This document shows, piece after piece, positions 60,778-64,000 of a stretch of 64,000 nucleotides of DNA. The stretch is from Dolichospermum compactum NIES-806 (GTDB lineage: Bacteria > Cyanobacteriota > Cyanobacteriia > Cyanobacteriales > Nostocaceae), in NCBI RefSeq assembly GCF_002368115.1, contig NZ_AP018316.1, forward strand, positions 2,322,927 to 2,386,926, in the 5' to 3' direction. Position numbers and translations under genes: made by a program. The notes beneath the pieces are model-generated. The model worked only from the letters and a program-made list of their open reading frames with translations. It was not told the origin of the DNA and ran no database searches. How positions within the stretch are numbered: the first letter of the stretch is position 1; each line of letters begins with the position of its first letter.

Positions 60778-60792
60778 TAATTAATAAAAATC

Positions 60793-61809
60793 ATGACAAT
60801 TAGAGTAGGAATCAATGGATTTGGGCGCATGGGAAGGTTGTCCGTTCGTGCTGCTTGGAATTGGCCAGAAATAGAATTTGTCCACATTAACGAAACCAAA
60901 GGTGGAACAGAAGCCGCAGCACATTTACTCAAATTTGATTCTGTACATGGGCGTTGGACACCAGAAGTAGGAGCGGTCAAAAACCAAGTTGTTATTGATG
61001 GTAAATCTCTCAGTTTTACTGAATATTCTCAACCGGGTGAAGTTCCTTGGGAAGATTTTGGGATTGATATAGTTTTGGAATGTTCTGGTAAGTTTAGAAC
61101 CCCCGCTACCCTTGACCCCTATTTTAAAAGAGGTGTGCAGAAGGTAATTGTTGCTGCACCTGTTAAACAAGAGGCTTTAAATATTGTCATGGGGGTAAAT
61201 GATCACCTCTATCAAGCTGATAAACATCATTTATTAACAGCAGCTTCTTGTACTACTAATTGTTTAGCCCCAGTCGTAAAAGTAATTCATGAAGGTTTAG
61301 GAATTAAACATGGAGTAATTACCACAATTCACGACAATACTAATACTCAAACTATTGTAGATGCACCTCATAAAGATTTGCGTCGCGCTAGGGCTACAAG
61401 TATGTCATTAATTCCCACTAGCACAGGTTCAGCAACAGCGATTGGTTTAATTTATCCAGAATTGAATGGTAAGTTAAATGGTTTAGCAGTGCGTGTACCT
61501 TTGTTAAATGCTTCGCTTACAGATTGTGTATTTGAAGTTGTTCGCCCGACAACAATAGCCGAAGTTAATGATTTATTGAAAACTGCATCTGCACAAGCAC
61601 CATTAATAGGAATTTTGGGTTATGAAGAACGTCCTTTAGTTTCTATTGATTATAAAGATGATCCTCGTTCTGCAATTATTGATGCCCTTTCGACAATGGT
61701 TGTCAATGAAACTCAGGTGAAGATATTGGCTTGGTATGACAATGAATGGGGTTATGTTAACCGCATGACTGAATTAGCGCGAAAGGTGGCTTTAAGTTTG
61801 CAGAAATAA
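60793..61809 (+). CDS. ArsJ-associated glyceraldehyde-3-phosphate dehydrogenase
   Basis: The 338-residue enzyme has NAD-binding GINGFGRMGRLSVRAAWNWP, the active-site ASCTTNCLAPVVK with Cys, and the downstream HDNTNTQTIVDAPHKDLRRA RA instead of the usual HAYTNDQ. With arsenate in place of phosphate it would make 1-arseno-3-phosphoglycerate, which the adjacent ArsJ exports. Adjacent PstS-like and arsJ genes support this special role over glycolysis. It corresponds to the third GAPDH seen in arsenic clusters of Anabaena relatives. Confidence 0.93.
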   Translation: MTIRVGINGFGRMGRLSVRAAWNWPEIEFVHINETKGGTEAAAHLLKFDSVHGRWTPEVGAVKNQVVIDGKSLSFTEYSQPGEVPWEDFGIDIVLECSGKFRTPATLDPYFKRGVQKVIVAAPVKQEALNIVMGVNDHLYQADKHHLLTAASCTTNCLAPVVKVIHEGLGIKHGVITTIHDNTNTQTIVDAPHKDLRRARATSMSLIPTSTGSATAIGLIYPELNGKLNGLAVRVPLLNASLTDCVFEVVRPTTIAEVNDLLKTASAQAPLIGILGYEERPLVSIDYKDDPRSAIIDALSTMVVNETQVKILAWYDNEWGYVNRMTELARKVALSLQK

Positions 61810-61928
61810 TGGTTTTCTAGGGGTGGGTTTTCGGTCCTACCCCATAAATATTTTTGCACGCAGAGGCGCAGAGGCGCAGAGAGGGAGAGAGAATTTTAGT
61901 TTGTATTTACGATTTTGAACTTTTAATC

Positions 61929-63191
61929 ATGGCTTCTACTACTGCTTCTAATTCTAATTTCAAGAATTATATTCTGGTGACACTGGCATACTGGGGCTTC
62001 ACTTTGACTGATGGGGCTTTGCGAATGTTGGTTTTGCTCTATTTTAATAAAATTGGTTATACACCTATTCAAATTGCCTCTCTGTTCCTGTTTTACGAGG
62101 TATTTGGAATTGTTACAAACTTTCTCGGCGGTTGGATTGGTTCTCAGTTTGGGTTAAAGGTGACTCTTTACACTGGGATTGGATTACAGGTGTTTTCTTT
62201 AATTATGCTGTCTTTTCTGAATCCAGGGTGGGCGCAGTGGCTTTCAGTCCTTTATGTGATGGTTGCACAGGCATTTTCGGGAATTGCTAAGGACTTAACG
62301 AAGATGAGTTCTAAAAGTGCCATTCGCTTAGTTGTCCCTCAAGATGCCCAATCTTCTTTGTTTAAGTGGGTGGCTGTACTCACAGGTTCTAAGAATGCTT
62401 TGAAAGGTGTTGGTTTCTTTATTGGTAGCGCCCTTCTCAGTTCTGTGGGTTTTATTAATTCCCTGTGGATTATGGCTGGGGGACTGGCTTTAATTATGTT
62501 TTCTGGGTTAATGCTGCCCAAAGGCATGGGTAAAATCAAGAAAAAGGTCAAATTTAGCCAAATTTTCTCTAAAAGCGCAGAAATAAATATTCTCTCGGCG
62601 GCGCGATTCTTTTTATTTGGATCTAGAGATGTATGGTTTGTTGTAGCTTTACCAGTGTTTTTGCGTGGGACTTTGGGCTGGTCTTTTTATCAGGTAGGGG
62701 GATTTTTAGCTTGTTGGGTGATTGGTTATGGGATTATTCAGTTTTTAGCACCAACACTCATGCAGCGATTTGGTTCTGGTCGTCCACCTCAATCTCAAAC
62801 TATTCGATTCTGGACATTTACTTTAACGGCTGTTCCTGGTGCGATCGCTCTGGCATTACAATTAGGTTTACCTGCTAATATCGTAATTATTGCTGGACTT
62901 CTCGTTTTTGGTGTCGTATTTGCTTTCAATTCCGCTGTCCATTCCTATCTGGTTTTAGCATTTACTGATGATGATAAAGTTGCCTTAAATGTGGGTTTTT
63001 ACTATATGGCAAACTCCGGTGGTCGTCTTGTGGGGACAGTGTTATCTGGTTTGGTTTATCAAATATTTGGCTTAGTTGGTTGTCTGTGGACATCAATGTT
63101 TTTCGTATTAGCAGCAGGTTTAGTTTCTCTAAAGTTACCTAATCCTCAACCTAGTAAATCTATAGCTTGGAAAGCTGGAGACGGAGACTAA
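61929..63191 (+). CDS. arsJ: ArsJ organoarsenical efflux transporter (MFS)
   Basis: The product is 420 residues from the ATG at 61929; a longer frame from 61854 runs through a CGCAGAGGCG repeat and is rejected. The protein has about twelve membrane spans and the ArsJ-type motifs YILVTLAYWGFTLTDGALRM LVLLYFNKIGYTP, FLFYEVFGIVTNFLGGWIGS and LTKMSSKSAIRLVVPQDAQS. ArsJ expels 1-arseno-3-phosphoglycerate made by the neighbouring GAPDH, which then decays outside to give arsenate. It is codirectional with the GAPDH gene. Confidence 0.92.
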   Translation: MASTTASNSNFKNYILVTLAYWGFTLTDGALRMLVLLYFNKIGYTPIQIASLFLFYEVFGIVTNFLGGWIGSQFGLKVTLYTGIGLQVFSLIMLSFLNPGWAQWLSVLYVMVAQAFSGIAKDLTKMSSKSAIRLVVPQDAQSSLFKWVAVLTGSKNALKGVGFFIGSALLSSVGFINSLWIMAGGLALIMFSGLMLPKGMGKIKKKVKFSQIFSKSAEINILSAARFFLFGSRDVWFVVALPVFLRGTLGWSFYQVGGFLACWVIGYGIIQFLAPTLMQRFGSGRPPQSQTIRFWTFTLTAVPGAIALALQLGLPANIVIIAGLLVFGVVFAFNSAVHSYLVLAFTDDDKVALNVGFYYMANSGGRLVGTVLSGLVYQIFGLVGCLWTSMFFVLAAGLVSLKLPNPQPSKSIAWKAGDGD

Positions 63192-63359
63192 TATTTCTCA
63201 GTTTAAAGATATGCCATATAAACAGGTATATCATCCCGTAGTTGGATGACTCCAAAATCTATTTGAGTTTAAGTTTGATAAGGGGCAATTGGTGAAATTT
63301 TTTGCCGCTTGCCTAAATAATAATTTGTAATAAATACACATTTTATAATGACAACAACA

Positions 63360-63392
63360 AGATCCCCGACTTCTTGGAGAAGTCGGGGATCT
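63360..63392. repeat. Palindrome family F, copy 5
   Basis: AGATCCCCGACTTCTTGGAG and the inverted half, between arsJ and the ACR3 gene. It may attenuate readthrough from arsJ. Confidence 0.8.
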
Positions 63393-63419
63393 GAAACTAA
63401 ATTTATAGAGGTCAATTAA

Positions 63420-64000
63420 GTGGAATATATAACTAAAAAACCAATTATCAAACGCCTTTCGTTTCTTGATCGCTTTTTGACATTGTGGATATTTCTGGCA
63501 ATGGCAACTGGAGTGGGTTTAGGGTATTTTTTCCCCACAGTAGAAGTTTTTATCAATCATTTCCAAGTAGGAACAACTAACATCCCAATTGCTATTGGTT
63601 TAATTTTGATGATGTACCCGCCATTGGCAAAGGTAAAATATGAAGAATTAGCAGATGTATTTCGGAATAAAAAAATTCTTGGACTATCGTTATCACTAAC
63701 TTGGATAATTGCCCCAATAGTGATGTTTACGCTTGCCATGCTTTTCTTACGTGATAAACCTGAGTATATGACTGGGTTAATTATGGTGGGAATAGCCCCT
63801 TGTATTGCTATGGTAATTGTCTGGAGTGAATTAGCTAAGGGAGACACTGAATATACAGCCGGACTGGTTGCTTTTAATAGTATTTTTCAAGTTTTATTTT
63901 ACAGCGTTTATGCTTGGTTCTTTTTGGCGATTTTACCGCCTTTATTTGGCGTACAAGGAACTATTGTAAATATCAGTATTAGGGAAATTGCTAACAGCGT
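63420..64000 (+). CDS. arsB: ACR3-family arsenite efflux transporter (N-terminal part, cut by window end)
   Basis: The start is a GTG at 63420, with GAGG about 8 bases upstream. The visible 193 residues show FLDRFLTLWIFLAMATGVGL GYFFP, IPIAIGLILMMYPPLAKVKY EEL, LSLTWIIAPIVMFTLAMLF and GLIMVGIAPCIAMVIVWSEL AKGD, containing the conserved Cys of the arsenite path. It should extrude arsenite across the cytoplasmic membrane with the proton motive force. The gene continues beyond base 64000, so its length and any arsenate reductase downstream cannot be seen. Confidence 0.93.
   Translation, partial: MEYITKKPIIKRLSFLDRFLTLWIFLAMATGVGLGYFFPTVEVFINHFQVGTTNIPIAIGLILMMYPPLAKVKYEELADVFRNKKILGLSLSLTWIIAPIVMFTLAMLFLRDKPEYMTGLIMVGIAPCIAMVIVWSELAKGDTEYTAGLVAFNSIFQVLFYSVYAWFFLAILPPLFGVQGTIVNISIREIANS

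Noticed and set aside
61854..61928. Extended N-terminus of ArsJ
   Set aside because: These codons come from an intergenic CGCAGAGGCG repeat; the family starts near the ATG at 61929.

Overview
The window is chromosomal DNA of a filamentous, heterocyst-forming cyanobacterium of the Nostocales (Nostoc/Anabaena/Dolichospermum-like). The evidence is frequent GCGATCGC (HIP1) octamers, a HetP-family protein, a DnaE C-half carrying the C-terminal part of the cyanobacterial split intein, GUN4 and COP23 domains, a carotenoid oxygenase, short heptamer repeats, and many palindromic elements in AT-rich spacers. No rRNA, tRNA, CRISPR array or intact transposase was recognised.

Layout. 0-6.7 kb: start of a response regulator, a HetP-like gene, a TrpC-like gene whose catalytic residues are partly replaced, dTDP-glucose dehydratase with a glycosyltransferase, DUF6391, FKBP isomerase, a phasin-like protein and an MMADHC-like protein. 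6.8-9.9 kb: split-intein dnaE C-half, a tiny zinc-ribbon gene, a 5'-truncated AIPR gene between 42-bp direct repeats, and a hicBA toxin-antitoxin pair. 10-17.6 kb: gatA, M20 amidohydrolase, bioD, a Ser/Thr kinase with a PTPTET tail, prsA and an HD hydrolase. 17.7-20.4 kb: a kinase fused to an LRAT-like domain and a SocA/DUF4065 gene broken by a 193-bp mobile element and a nonsense codon. 20.4-33.9 kb: typA, a GAF/histidine-kinase-like protein without its phospho-histidine, an ATPase plus DUF4276 (TOPRIM-like) pair, gdhA with a candidate NtcA box, carotenoid oxygenase, a BT1-family transporter, a cyclase remnant and sdhA. 34-39.5 kb: secreted trypsin-like proteases and COP23, including a double-protease/TPR protein with a recent 204-bp internal duplication. 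39.5-40 kb: three miniature elements nested inside one another. 40-51 kb: a coiled-coil protein, a beta-propeller-like protein, a TIGR03943/permease pair, another secreted protease pair, DUF362, an M50 protease and purT.

51.1-58 kb is an accessory island. A unit made of a kinase-GUN4 gene and a divergent Uma2 gene is present twice, bordered by arms of a large inverted-repeat element, with two toxin-antitoxin pairs in the gaps. One Uma2 copy has lost its 5' part by a deletion between two 7-base ATATCAA repeats. The inverted-repeat arrays have variable numbers of arms; the largest is 650 bp with four arms on each side.

58-64 kb: a DUF697-like GTPase, then an arsenic-resistance cluster of PstS-like lipoprotein, ArsJ-associated GAPDH, ArsJ and ACR3 (cut by the window edge). 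Together GAPDH and ArsJ are expected to convert arsenate to 1-arseno-3-phosphoglycerate and export it, while ACR3 exports arsenite.

Most of the window is ordinary chromosome. The more unusual content is the 51-58 kb island, the nested elements at 39.5 kb, the element-broken SocA gene at 19-20 kb, and several genes that look like pseudoenzymes or uncommon fusions.
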